From Ancylostoma caninum (lineage: Eukaryota > Nematoda > Chromadorea > Rhabditida > Ancylostomatidae): DNA of 64,000 nucleotides. The stretch is taken from the NCBI GenBank assembly GCA_037903475.1, contig JBAJFG010000109.1, forward strand, positions 62,001 through 126,000, written 5' to 3'. The notes beneath the pieces are model-generated. The model saw nothing but the letters and a program-made list of their open reading frames with translations, did no database searches and was not told where the DNA came from. The position numbers were made by a program, and so were the translations under genes. This document shows, piece after piece, positions 22,701-33,500 of the stretch; position 1 is the first letter of the stretch, and every line of letters begins with the position of its first letter.

Positions 22701-25675
22701 ATAGGGAAGAAAGCGTCTAGGAATAGCATTCCAGCGGGAGACGACACCGATCCCCGTGCGCGCGGCGCGATTGCGCAGCGTTCTTCTCGAGGCCACGGAT
22801 GTGTCACCCTCATCGACGTCCACTGTATTTCTAGTCTCTTTCTCCTCAATTTGGTCAAAAATCCTAAAAATCGGAAGGAAAGCTGCTAGATATAGCATAA
22901 AAGCAGCAGAAAACATCGTTCGCGATGCACACGACGCGGTAGCGCGGCGTACTTCTCGAGGCCGCAGATGGGCAACCGCCATTGATATCCACTGTACAGT
23001 GGAAATACCCTCCCCACAGGAGTCTCAGTTGACCGACACACTGCGAAGCATCAACAACACCTTTCTCACTGTTTAAAAATTTTGACATTTGAAGCAAACG
23101 CTCAGCATTCATGCTCAAAATTATCAGCACACATTTGATGGAAACATGTGGTTAAAGTGCAGTAATACAAAAAATAAAGACTGAATTACGTCCTTCTATA
23201 CAATAAACACATTACCTGTGGAAGAACGAGGGGAACAGCGAGCGCTTCAATATTGAACATGTGATATTCTTCTTTGTACTCCGTGCGCAGTTTGGTGAAC
23301 AGATCTTGACAGTCGTTGATAGAAGGAGCCTCATCACCTTTCCGCTTAGAAAACCTATAAACACAGAAAGCAACTTCTGATCGCTTTCTAAAAAAGAGAT
23401 CCTAGTCTATATAGGAGAGATTTGGTTAAGAAGTCCCCAGCCACCACACTGAAGCAATACGTGTACTTCAAAAATTTTTTTTAGAAAAAATGCAGCATCG
23501 AATCGAGAATATAGCATGGGCGATAAAAACCTCTGTAAAAAAGGCATTTGTTCAGCACTGTCAAAGTGTTCAGGATGAAACGTGCCGAGTACGGCAACTC
23601 ACTTCATTTCACTAACACATTTTTGGGATGACCGAAGAATCCGAGAGAATTACGATAAGAAGGGACGACAGAGAGGTGGGACTACGGTGTTTTTATCGAT
23701 ATAATGCAACTCATTGTCAGATATGTATACAAAGGAGAGAAGACAACGATATCTGCACTGCTAAATTAGAAGAAAAAAAAACAAAACAAAACAGAAACCC
23801 TCACTTCTCTATGAGCTCGTACACTTCCTTGATTCTTTCACTGGCTTTCTCTTCCTGATCAAGCATTTCCTTCGCTTGCTTGAGATCATACTCTAAGGCT
23901 GTTGTTCGGTCCTAAAAAGTTCAAATAAATCAGAATCCATCGAGTTCAAGTTACGGTGACACTGAGAAAATGGCATGTTCTTTACCTTAATCGACTTGAG
24001 CTGACTGTCATTTCTCCGTATACTCTCCTCAGTGAGATCAACGAGCAAATTCAGGTTGTGCATCAGCTCCGGCACATCAAAATTTTCGCGATCGCTAATG
24101 TCGTTGAACACCGGTCTAAACGAGTACTGTTGGGAATGTTCAATAGGAAATGATGCAGGGGATCTTTGCTGATGTATCAAGTAAGCGAATTACCTGCTCT
24201 TCATAGAGAAAGAATCATATCCACTGTACACTCTTTGTTCTGGTCCGGTCATGTCTATAACTTTGACACCTGTTTTCACTGACGAACGAAATCCTATCGA
24301 CCCTCCTTCTTCTATCACCTCATCTAACGTCTTGTAACGAGTTTTCACCTAAAACGTGGATTTCTTTACATATGGGCGTAACACACATTCTTGAATTGCA
24401 TTTAGAGAACAAACAGTGTGATACAGTTTATTGAACATAGAATCACTCGCCTTAGAAGCCTTCTTCCAAGCAGTCTTCAGCTGCGGCATTGTAGGTTCCT
24501 CCACGTGAGCTGGCTCACGATGGTCACCCAGACGACGTTGAGCATCAGCGGCGGATTCTAGGAAAATTTCAGATCGGTTAAGGTAAAATCACGTATAAAT
24601 AAGAGTAGAGCTTGACCAACCTCCAAATTTAGGCCCAGCTGCCTCTTTTCCATAAGCACCAATTGCTCCGCGCCCCTTCCGCACGGTAGCCTGCACTGGT
24701 TCGACAATTCCTTGTTGTGAGGCGCCAAGACCTTCACCCTCTTTGTAACCCATGGCCTGAAAAATAGGTTTCGATCGGCTGCAACGCTAAACCACACGTT
24801 AAAATGGGCCAATTATTAAACTTATTAAAAACAACCAACCTTCATCATCTTTTTGACCACATCACCTTTCCCGAATTTGGTCCAATCGCCAAACACATTA
24901 GGATCAACAGTGCCTTTAACGGCAGATGTGCGCATGCCTAGAAAATGCCACTATTAAAAGAATTCCTACCTGTCTCCAAGTCTGGAGGATTTTCAAGAAA
25001 AAAAGCCCTGGTCATCGGTCTTCTTGAAAGAGAAACAGACTCGCAAAATTCGGCTTCGCTTACCAGCAAACACATTTGCTCCGGCAGTACGTTTCTTCCG
25101 TTCTTTCTTGAATGTAATTTCTATAGGAGTATCATCCTTCTCCTCTTTTTTCACCTGAAGTCATAATCTGCTGAATTCTTTCATTGGGCCATGGATAAAG
25201 CGAAGATATACCTTATCGGGAGGCTCCAAACTGCTTCCCTGTTTTATACCACCGCTTATGAAATTAATAGGAGCCGAATAATCTTTCTTCGCCTTCTTCC
25301 TAGAGGGAAGCACTTGTGATTCTGATTAAGAGATAGAGTTAACAAAAAGCGGATAGACACTTACCCAAACGAAGGTCTTGCATAGGCATCCTCCTCATCG
25401 CTCTCTTCTCGATCTGCCCAAATACCTAAATTGAAAAGATGTATTTAAGGCACATATAAAACTGTATCGTGAGAAAATAACATGGTCATTGAAAGTTTTT
25501 CAAGGAATGGATGACTCTTCACAAATATGGCTGAAGAATTCAAGAGAGGTGGTCTCACCCCACCATATGTTGCTTGGTTCTTGGTCTGGAAATGTCGTCG
25601 ACCAGGGTTCAAAGCGAATTCAAGATCGCGCTCGTCAAAATCGAACGCCTCCATGCCCTCATCTTCTTCCGCCAT
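19718..25675 (-). CDS. stip-1: Tuftelin-interacting protein 11 homologue (STIP/TFIP11), G-patch splicing factor; complete
   Basis: Twenty phase-consistent exons, 807 aa (human TFIP11 is about 837): 25675-25564, 25425-25365, 25299-25212, 25154-25064, 24937-24840, 24756-24621, 24557-24451, 24348-24194, 24115-23986, 23911-23805, 23354-23216, 22417-22297, 21916-21741, 21663-21482, 21246-21162, 20665-20525, 20459-20336, 20240-20117, 20043-19923, 19843-19718. TFIP11 recruits and activates the helicase DHX15/Prp43 to disassemble the post-splicing lariat spliceosome in the nucleus. Family marks: N-terminal FQTKNQATYG (~residues 29-38), DYSAPINFISGG (~64-75), a G-patch around residues 148-172 (AMGYKEGEGLGASQQGIVEP), the GCF-like middle (DWDPRDHMEP; SSWDPLTDSVPIHSWLVPWL, ~518-537), IRQKLAKALRLWNP and the C-terminal VYWFGTQSIYLD. 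A Pro-rich stretch (PPPPP) at ~707-722 differs from the human protein. One intron (24349-24450) uses a GC donor. A transposon sits in the intron 22418-23215. Confidence 0.97.
20909..20946. repeat. 19-bp perfect tandem repeat, two copies
   Basis: The unit CATGAAAGATGTCTCACTA occurs twice head to tail in the stip-1 intron 20666-21161, followed by a further CTCTCACTACTC echo. Minor. Confidence 0.85.
22559..22994. mobile_element. Composite TA-flanked MITE with three related modules
   Basis: The ends are CAGTGGACGTCACTGGCC (left) and, inverted from the right, CAGTGGATATCAATGGCG. TIR similarity continues for about 45 bp through CCCATCTGCGGCCTCGAG. TA lies immediately outside both ends (22557-22558 and 22995-22996), the target preference of the Tc1/mariner group. 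A third copy of the right-end module is internal (about 22783-22830, CTCGAGGCCACGGATG...CGTCCACTGTA). The 22684-22831 and 22846-22995 segments align in direct orientation, so the element appears to have gained an extra half by internal duplication or nesting. It is GC-rich (GCGCGGCGCG) against AT-rich surroundings, lies in the stip-1 intron 22418-23215 and has no transposase. Confidence 0.78.
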
Positions 25676-25683
25676 TGTGAAAA

Positions 25684-25689
25684 CTGAAA
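25684..25689 (-). promoter_or_regulatory. Probable spliced-leader trans-splice acceptor of stip-1
   Basis: TTTCAG on the minus strand, 8 nt upstream of the stip-1 ATG at 25675, preceded by a pyrimidine-rich stretch and with no upstream coding exon. This is the usual context for SL trans-splicing in nematodes. Confidence 0.6.
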
Positions 25690-25793
25690 TCGTGAACGAG
25701 AATGAGATTTTCTGAATAGGAAAGAACATTTGAACGTCAAGGACAGGGAAGAAGCAGGTATATAAAGTGGCTTTCCCCAAAGCTATCACATAA

Positions 25794-25860
25794 AGGCAAT
25801 TTATACTGCATGCGTGCGACTGATGCGCGAGTGACGCACGCAGCTAGTATAAATTGCCCT
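25794..25860. mobile_element. Minimal MITE, AGGCAATTTATAC-ended family, 67-bp copy
   Basis: Left end AGGCAATTTATACTGC; inverted right end AGGGCAATTTATACTAGC. Subterminal GCGTGCG and CGCACGC pair as well, so nearly the whole element is an imperfect hairpin. It lies about 120 bp upstream of the stip-1 start codon, in the likely promoter. Same family as 10614-10813. Confidence 0.78.
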
Positions 25861-26939
25861 ATATGTATACAACAGAATGGCATGAGCTGCTAACAATAAG
25901 ATCTACACTTCAGTAAATTTACGTGCAAACTGAGATCAGAGAGATGGCTCAGGAAAGTTGCAATGCAAGGATTCCATAAGCGGTCAATCTCTGACGAAAA
26001 AAAGTAGCACGATAAGAAAAGTTGAAGCACCAGTCGAAGATACAGAAGTGTTGCTATATATAAAGTAGTAAAACGGCGTTGTAAAGACAAACAAATGGAA
26101 AAATGAAGCCCACACGCTATGGATTTATACTGTTGCCTAAACTCAATAAACGTTGATGGTTGGCATTTACTCCCGTGATCGAAATGAATGGAGAAATTCT
26201 TATGCGAAAACTGCACATTAAAACCGAAGGACAGAACATCGAATTCGGTTTTGATCATAAAAAGCCACAAGTTTAAAAGCTACAGATCAAAATTATAGAT
26301 TCGAAATAAAAACGGCCACCCAACGAGTCTTCTGGCCCGCGGGGACAACGAGGCCAACTGCGATCGAGAGGTCCGCACTGATTTTATAGATTTTCAACTT
26401 GTACTATGATGTTCACCATTGGCAAAAACTATATTTGGGTGAAAAAAAATTCAAGAAATGAAACTTGTAGGAGATTGAATACGAATGCATAAGCAGTTGT
26501 ATACATACCGAAATCTCGAAAAGTCGCACGCTGACCTATACTACCAAGGGATCGTCTTCCTTACTATGAACGATCCAAAAATTTACAACAGCACACGTGA
26601 ATTTTATAGTTCAGCGCAAAGTTTGAACGGGTATTCATGACATTTCATCCCAGTGCAGTCTAGTCCCGCTGAATGTCGTCGTTCACCATGTATCTGCCGT
26701 AACTGCACAGGAATAATGTTTTGGTAGAAAATGAGTATGATTCCAAATGGTTCCCGGTATCAGCGGATCATTAGTGCTCCAGGCTAGGTTTCTGTCTGGA
26801 GATTTGTGAACGGAAAATGAGGAATGGAGAAAAACAAATTGGACATGATTTATTCACAAAACTAGTCATATCCTTCAGAAATCATTACCCGGCGATTTTC
26901 TTGAAAAAAAAAAAGAGAAAAAGGATAAAGGCCGCTCAA
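25861..26939. other. Part of the stip-1/flcn-1 divergent intergenic region
   Basis: Upstream of both divergent genes. A CACGTG E-box lies near 26593. In C. elegans, HLH-30/TFEB acts through CACGTG sites and is controlled by folliculin, but a single E-box has little weight. No exon or repeat pair was recognised. Confidence 0.3.
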
Positions 26940-27130
26940 AGATTGCGAGTTTTTTTTCCGTCAGTCAGCGGCATGGAAGAAGTCCGCGCTTCAGGCCCGC
27001 AATTATCGTGCGGCTCTCTGGCGGAGCGCTTTTCATTCGCTAGGGCGCGGCCTTCCACGCGGCCCGATATCACGCCGACTTTTCTACCGAGCGTCCAGTG
27101 TGGTGAGAGCTTCCGTGATGTTTTGAATTT
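26940..27130. promoter_or_regulatory. GC/CpG-rich block upstream of flcn-1, possible core promoter region
   Basis: A sharply bounded GC-rich stretch with many CpG (GCGGAGCGC, GGGCGCGGCC, ACGCGGCCCGA) in AT-rich DNA, ending about 450 bp before the flcn-1 ATG and about 1.3 kb from the stip-1 ATG. The position suits a shared or flcn-1 promoter. The alternative is a GC-rich repeat fragment; no partner copy was found in the window. Confidence 0.4.
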
Positions 27131-27550
27131 GTGTTACTAACCTCCTTTCTCCAAGACATACTTATTGAAAATAGAATTTCACTTTTTTCTCTAAAATTCG
27201 CACTCAAACGTTCATCGGTGCAGTACGCACTCACGGTAAATGCGCCAGCAGTGCACATGACGTAGGACATGTGAGGAAAGTGCGTGGGAACGTAAATCTT
27301 CCTGAAAATGGCATTCGCACCTTCCCCCGTGTCCTTAAGTGCGTCATTGCATCACCACAGCACCACAGCCGCCATACATCTTCCGATTTTTCCAGGGGAA
27401 AATTGATTTTCCGAGACTTTTTTTACAGCCTCATGTTCTCTGTGTGCGTTATTTTCGTTTATTGATTTGTGTTCTTCTTGTATCGTGCCTGCATCATCAC
27501 GAATTCCACACATCTTTCATGTGCCTGACCTCCATATTTACTACTGCCCT

Positions 27551-27556
27551 TTCCAG
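27551..27556 (+). promoter_or_regulatory. Probable spliced-leader trans-splice acceptor of flcn-1
   Basis: TTCCAG preceded by CTGCCCT, 22 nt upstream of the flcn-1 ATG at 27579, with no upstream exon in frame. Confidence 0.5.
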
Positions 27557-27578
27557 TTTTAAATAGGGATCAAATGAC

Positions 27579-30500
27579 ATGCAAGCGGTGATAGCCCTGT
27601 GCCATTTCTGCGAGAATCACGGACCAAGGGTGATGATGATCACCCAACCAATGCGCAGTGTTCCTTTGGCCACCAGCTCGATGTCTTTACCAACCAGCGT
27701 TTGTCAGGTATGTTTTCTTTTTTCCTAGTACAATGTGACCGTCAGACTTCTTTTAAAAAATTTTTTGGCTAATTTTTGCTTTTGTTTCCAATTTTTTTTA
27801 TTTTCTTTTTGCTGCCATTCGTTTCCTCCTTTGTATCTCTCCATGTTCCATTCATATTCTTTAATGTGATCTCTCCTCAGTTTTGCTTTTAATTAAATTC
27901 GCTGTCTTGTTGATTCCACCATATCCACTTACCTCGTTGGGGGCTACTTAATTTCCTAGATTGTTCATTTGCGTTAAAGAATATATGATATATTATGCTA
28001 TCTTGCAAATCATGCTCGAAATTATCCGGATTTACCATTTTCTATCGACTATCCTGTGAAATGCATACTAAGTTGTAAAATTAGTTCGATTGTTTGAGAA
28101 GTTTTAACTAGGTTTTTCATCAGAAATCAAACAATAAAAGCTATTGGTTGAAATATTCATCATCATCCTCTTAGAGTTTCTGCTGTGTTTTTGATAGGAA
28201 TTCATTTCCGCGATGGAAGAAATCAATGCACTGAAAGGCAAAAAAGGAGGGAGTCACATGGTTGTGATGGCTACTGATTCTGGACCTCTTTGAAATTAGT
28301 ATTCATTTCACATTAATTTACACCAAGACGAGACGTTGGATGAGATTATGGGTCCATGAAAGTGAATGATTCTGATGGAATCTTCTAGCAAGTCTGGTTC
28401 CTGGTTTCTGCGCCTGGAGCAAAGTTAACCTTAATTTTTCTCGACGCCCATGTGCCTAAATAATCTCCAAGGAAGGATAAATGGGCTTCGAACAAGTTGG
28501 ATACCGATCTTTCAGTTTAGGACTGTTCATTCTGAACAATCTGGAACGTACGGAGGTAGGGATGAGTCGAAGCAGCATCTCCAGCGCATTATCATTTCTG
28601 CGACCTTTCGTTTGAAGCTTTTAGTCACCCTGTACATGCACATTGTGAAAATAGGTAATGGACATCTTGAACAACCATCTATCTGGGGTTTTGTGCATAA
28701 CATTTTTCTCGAATAAGAAATGTCATAAGCTGTTCTATATTTCTCAGAGTGTAGAATTGCCCGTCCATACCTTTTAGTCACTCTGTATATGCACATGTAC
28801 TAGCGGTAGTTCTGAGCACGAATACTTGCATTTTGCGGCAGAGACGCTCACTTGACCTGTTCACAGTGCTCCGCATCCACGTTCGAGAATTGAGCGCTTA
28901 TTCAATTCAATTTTAGAATTTTTTTCCACGAGAATGGCTCCTTTGGAAAAGATTGGAAATTTGATTCGATTTTGGCAGTGTTTCTCGTGCATCTGTATGG
29001 AAAACGCTTTGAATAAGCTTGTTTTCGGTTCACTAAGGTGGTGTCGGGATTTGTGGTGTCCAAATAGGGAGGGAAGAAGAACGTGGAGGTAGATTTTTTG
29101 GTCGTCACCACCTTTGCCTCTGGCCTTTTGTATAACTAACTATAACCCGTTATGTATGTAACTCATGCACATATGGATTAGATGCTGTGCTAATGTCTGT
29201 CTTAACGTTTTCATTATTACAAAGCTTTACAAGGTCTCTGAATATTTTCTCCTCGATAACAGTTCTCGACTATGGATCCATCTGTTGTCGGTCGTTCTAA
29301 AAGTAAATGATCTACTGCAATTTTTCACAAGGAACTACTAGTTGTGCAGATTGTTTTGCTTTCTCATCGTTCTTCTCATCTGTGAAAAGCTGATATGGGC
29401 TAAGTGTGTCGAATTCTATAAAGTGTACGTTATAACTTTTCAACACCTTCCCAAACTCTTTTACGCAATTACATATGTCTCATTTATTTTCATTCGCGAA
29501 AGGTAAACTTTTGCGTTCAAATTTCTCTACTCCTTCAACTGGAATGAATCTTCTTATCTTCCTATAGAAAATCCCTTATATTTTCGATAGTTGTTTTAAA
29601 TAGAAGTGATAAGAAAAATGGCTATGATTTGTTTACGTGCCACTAAAAATTATGTGATTATCGGCGAATTTCCCTTTCATTGTAGTAGTCAGTTGAGAAA
29701 GCACTATAAACCACACATGTCTTTATGCTTTCACAAGTATCAAGTTCTACTGCGAGGTAGCATATCATTCCTAAATTCGCGAAAGCTCCACAATATCTTG
29801 CGTTTTCCAATGAATATCTTGCATGAGGGTGAAAGGGAATCAAAGTAGAACGTGTCGGAATTATTTGCTACATCTATATAAATCCAACATATCCGGAGCT
29901 CTACGAGTTTCGCAATTGGCCGATGTTCATTCCTTGCAGTATCCTGTTCAGTACGCACTCTTTGATTTTTATATTTTCTTCTGGCTCTCATCATTGTCAG
30001 TTGTTAGATAGCACGTTCCAAAGAAAAACTTTGCAAATTCGACAAAAAAAGAAGCGATTAGTTTTATTGCAAGCATGGCTCGTAGTAAAGTGTCATGGCG
30101 GTGAGATGAACTCAAAAACTCTCCACCACGCCTTAGGCGATGATAACGTGCCAGCTCACATTCACGAAGAGTAGGACAGCAGATCATTGCCACACACGTC
30201 ACTGCTAAAGCATGCATACATATGACACCAGAGGAGATCATCGCCCTGTTGGGAGCTGATCGCCTTCTCATGCTGTGGAAATAGTGCGAGAGGTGAGTAG
30301 ACGCAGAATTAGCTACCTCGACCGTCTCACTCTGCGTCCACTCGTCTCTCACATATTTCCACAGGTAGAGAAGGCGATCAGCTTCCAGAAGGGCGATGAT
30401 CTCCTCGGTTGCCACGCGCGTGCTCTAGCAGTGACGTGGGTGGCAATGATCTGCTATCCTACACTTCGTGGATTTGAGCTGGCATGCTATCATCGCTTAA

Positions 30501-33500
30501 GGCATGGTGCTGAGTTTTGGAGTTCATCTTACCGCCATGACACTTTACTACGGGTCCATAACTTTCGACATGGATAATCGTGGAAAAATGATTTCGACAT
30601 CGCAGCTTCATGTGTTGTGATACTTGATTTGACTTTGCAGCGTTTGTAACCTGCGCGTATAAATACATGATTGATCTGAAACGTTCACGAGCGTTCATAC
30701 TGAGATTACGGAATTCAAATACTCGTTCGCTTCATACGACAGGTGATCCTATAATATCCGCTCATTTGCACTTTTGAAACGTCACAGACAGTTGAGAATA
30801 ACCTGATGATATTTGGACTGATTGGCGCGAACGCACAATTAGAAATTAACGGTGACTTATGTAGTTTGGCTTATTATTGAGTTTTGTTGACGACACTTTT
30901 GGAGCGATCAATGTAGTCGGAGTCTTAGAGAATCTCCCCTTCGGGGTTCTTACTGCTACAACCCTTGATTCACCTCAGAGGAAATCTCTAGAAGACTCGA
31001 CTAATTACTTAGGAATAACGCGTTTTTCATTGTTTTCCTTTATTCCTGCTTCCTGTTCTCTCGTTGTTTCGCAGTTTTGTCTCTGTTAATTACTAGAACA
31101 AGCTAATATGTATAAGATTTCTCTGCTTTTGGCATTCATTCATTGATTCTTCTTTGTCATGTTATGAACAAGTATTATTTCATATGCCTCTTATGCACGT
31201 CTCAATGAGGATTTCCGATTGGTTCTGGAATAGATTAAGACAAAATACCTTTCGTGTCAGGTGATGGCGTGTGGTGCTGCTGAGCGAATTTACTCGTTTA
31301 GGTATCAGATCGCGACACTGATCGACCTATTTATTACGGAGATTGTACCCCCGAAATTCTAGAGGATCCAGAAGAAAGGTTAGTATCTCATCTACATCAC
31401 TTGTTTCTCCACCAGTATTTTAAAATGTGGGCATATGTATTTGCTGTCGATGCTGATCGAAAGGAAGTTTCATTCTACACTTTCCAGGTGTAATGCTTGC
31501 ACATCGTTTGGCAATATCAATCAGCCGTGTTTGCTATCTAACGATCACGAAAACAAAACCAGTTACATAAGTACACAGGTATATTTCTTCTCATTGCTGC
31601 ACATAGGTGGAATAGTTGTGAGCACGGGTCTTCGAAAGTGAAGGGTGAAGGTTGCCTACCATATCGTAAGCGTTGACCGGGGAGGGGGAGGCTTGCTCTT
31701 TTTTTTGCCGTTCTGTGTTATTAAAGATTGCTGATTTTTCACGAGCTCTGATGTTTTGCACACGATTTCTGAGGATACAGATGAGTAAAGAGGAAATCCG
31801 CCTATACATGGATTTATGAGGAGTACTAAGCGAATTGCTTGCTAAGCAAATATATCTGAATTTGTCTGCTGATCGAAATACGAACTGAAAAAAATGCATC
31901 CTGAAACTTGAAGATTTCCTTGGGATTCGCACACTGGGTTTCCAAGGATACAGAAGAGCTGAGTCGAAGCTCGGCTAAGATAGGATAGAGGAGGCTCAGT
32001 AGCATGTGAATATGTGCAAAATTGGTCGCGGACTTGAGAAACAAGCAGGGAAATGAAGTTTAAAATTTTCTATTTTCTTTCTATTTTTGGGACAATTTTT
32101 TAGGATAACAGTTGCGCGCTCCGCGGATCTGTGATATGTTTGGTAGTAAGCAGGAACAGATAAGTTAAAAATGTGGAGTTATTTGGAGCAGATCCTCTAC
32201 CTGACCCGATATGGTGTGGGAAAATCCAGAAAAATAGGTGCATGGCAGGGTTGGGTCCGCGCCGCGGCCCGCCACGCGTCGGATATTGATTTCTTCTCAA
32301 AGGTTGCCTGGTTTGTGGGGAGGGTTTTCTCTATCGAACCGTATACAAAACTCCTATATTCGATCGCTCCTTCATCCCGCCATTTTTCCAAACATCCGGA
32401 ATTTTGAACTTTTTATCGATTTTTCCAAGCTTGGTTGAAATCGTTGTTCAGAGGCGCGGTTGTGTGCATAATCAGGGTACGATGCTGCGTCGACTAGTTT
32501 AGGACTCGAAGCTGGAATTTGCGTGAGAAGCTGTGCCGCCCGTACTGAAGGTGGAGACGAAGAGACATTAGGCGAATACGCCCGTTGTAGCGTACTCACC
32601 TAAACCGCGGCTCCGCACACGAACTCCAGTTCCGAGCCCTACACTATTCGACGCAGCATGGTACCCTGATTACGCAGACAACCGCGCTTCTGAACAACAT
32701 TTCAACCAAGCCTGAAAAAATCGATTAAAAGTTCAAAGTTCCGGATGTTTGGAAAAATGGCGGGATGAAAGAACGACCGAATATAGGATTGTTGTATATG
32801 GTTCGATAGAGAAAACCCTCCCCACATGCCAGGCAACCGCGTCCTTAAGAAAGGATCAATTCAATACTTTCCGCGTGGCGGGCCGCGGCGCGGACCCAAC
32901 CCTGTCGTGCACCTATTTTTCCGGATTTTCCCACGTCAATATCGAGTCAGGTAGGGGATCTGCTCCAAACATCTCCACATTTTTAAATATAACTGTTGCT
33001 GCTTATTACCATGCATACCACAGATCCGTAGAGCGCGCCCTTGTTTTCCTGAAAATTGGTCCCAAAAATCAGAGAAAATGAGAGATCTCGAACTTCATTT
33101 CTCTGCTTTTTTTACATCCGCTACAATTTTTGCACGTATTCACGTCCCACCACGTCTCCTCTATCCTATCTTAGCCGAACTTCGACTCAGCTCTTCGGTT
33201 CCCTGAGAAATGTTGTGCTGAAAATCCGAGAAATCTTTGATTTCCACGAGGAAATTTTTCAGTCAGTTTCCCGAACAGCGGTCAATTTCAGATATATTTG
33301 CTTAGTACTCTTTCTGTTATATCCATGTTTGAAACTTCAATGTTAACTCCTCGACTTTATTCTTTATTGCGGGTATGATTTTGAACACTTTCCATTTTAT
33401 TCCTTCTCGTATGTATTGTTGTATTCACGCTCGGAACAATAACTCGATTAATCTACGATCTCCCCCCCTCCCCCCGCTCCCAAAGTGGTGCTCCCCCCTG

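Noticed and set aside
4218..25675. stip-1 and pro-2 as one operon
   Set aside because: The 7.7 kb spacing and an opposite-strand gene between them are unlike nematode operons, whose spacing is usually a few hundred bp.
31379..31382. Longer form of the exon at 31302 ending TTA|GTATCT and joining directly to 33636
   Set aside because: The AG|GTTAGT donor joins in phase to 31488-31578, which encodes the FLCN Cys-pair segment CNACTSF; the longer form would skip it.
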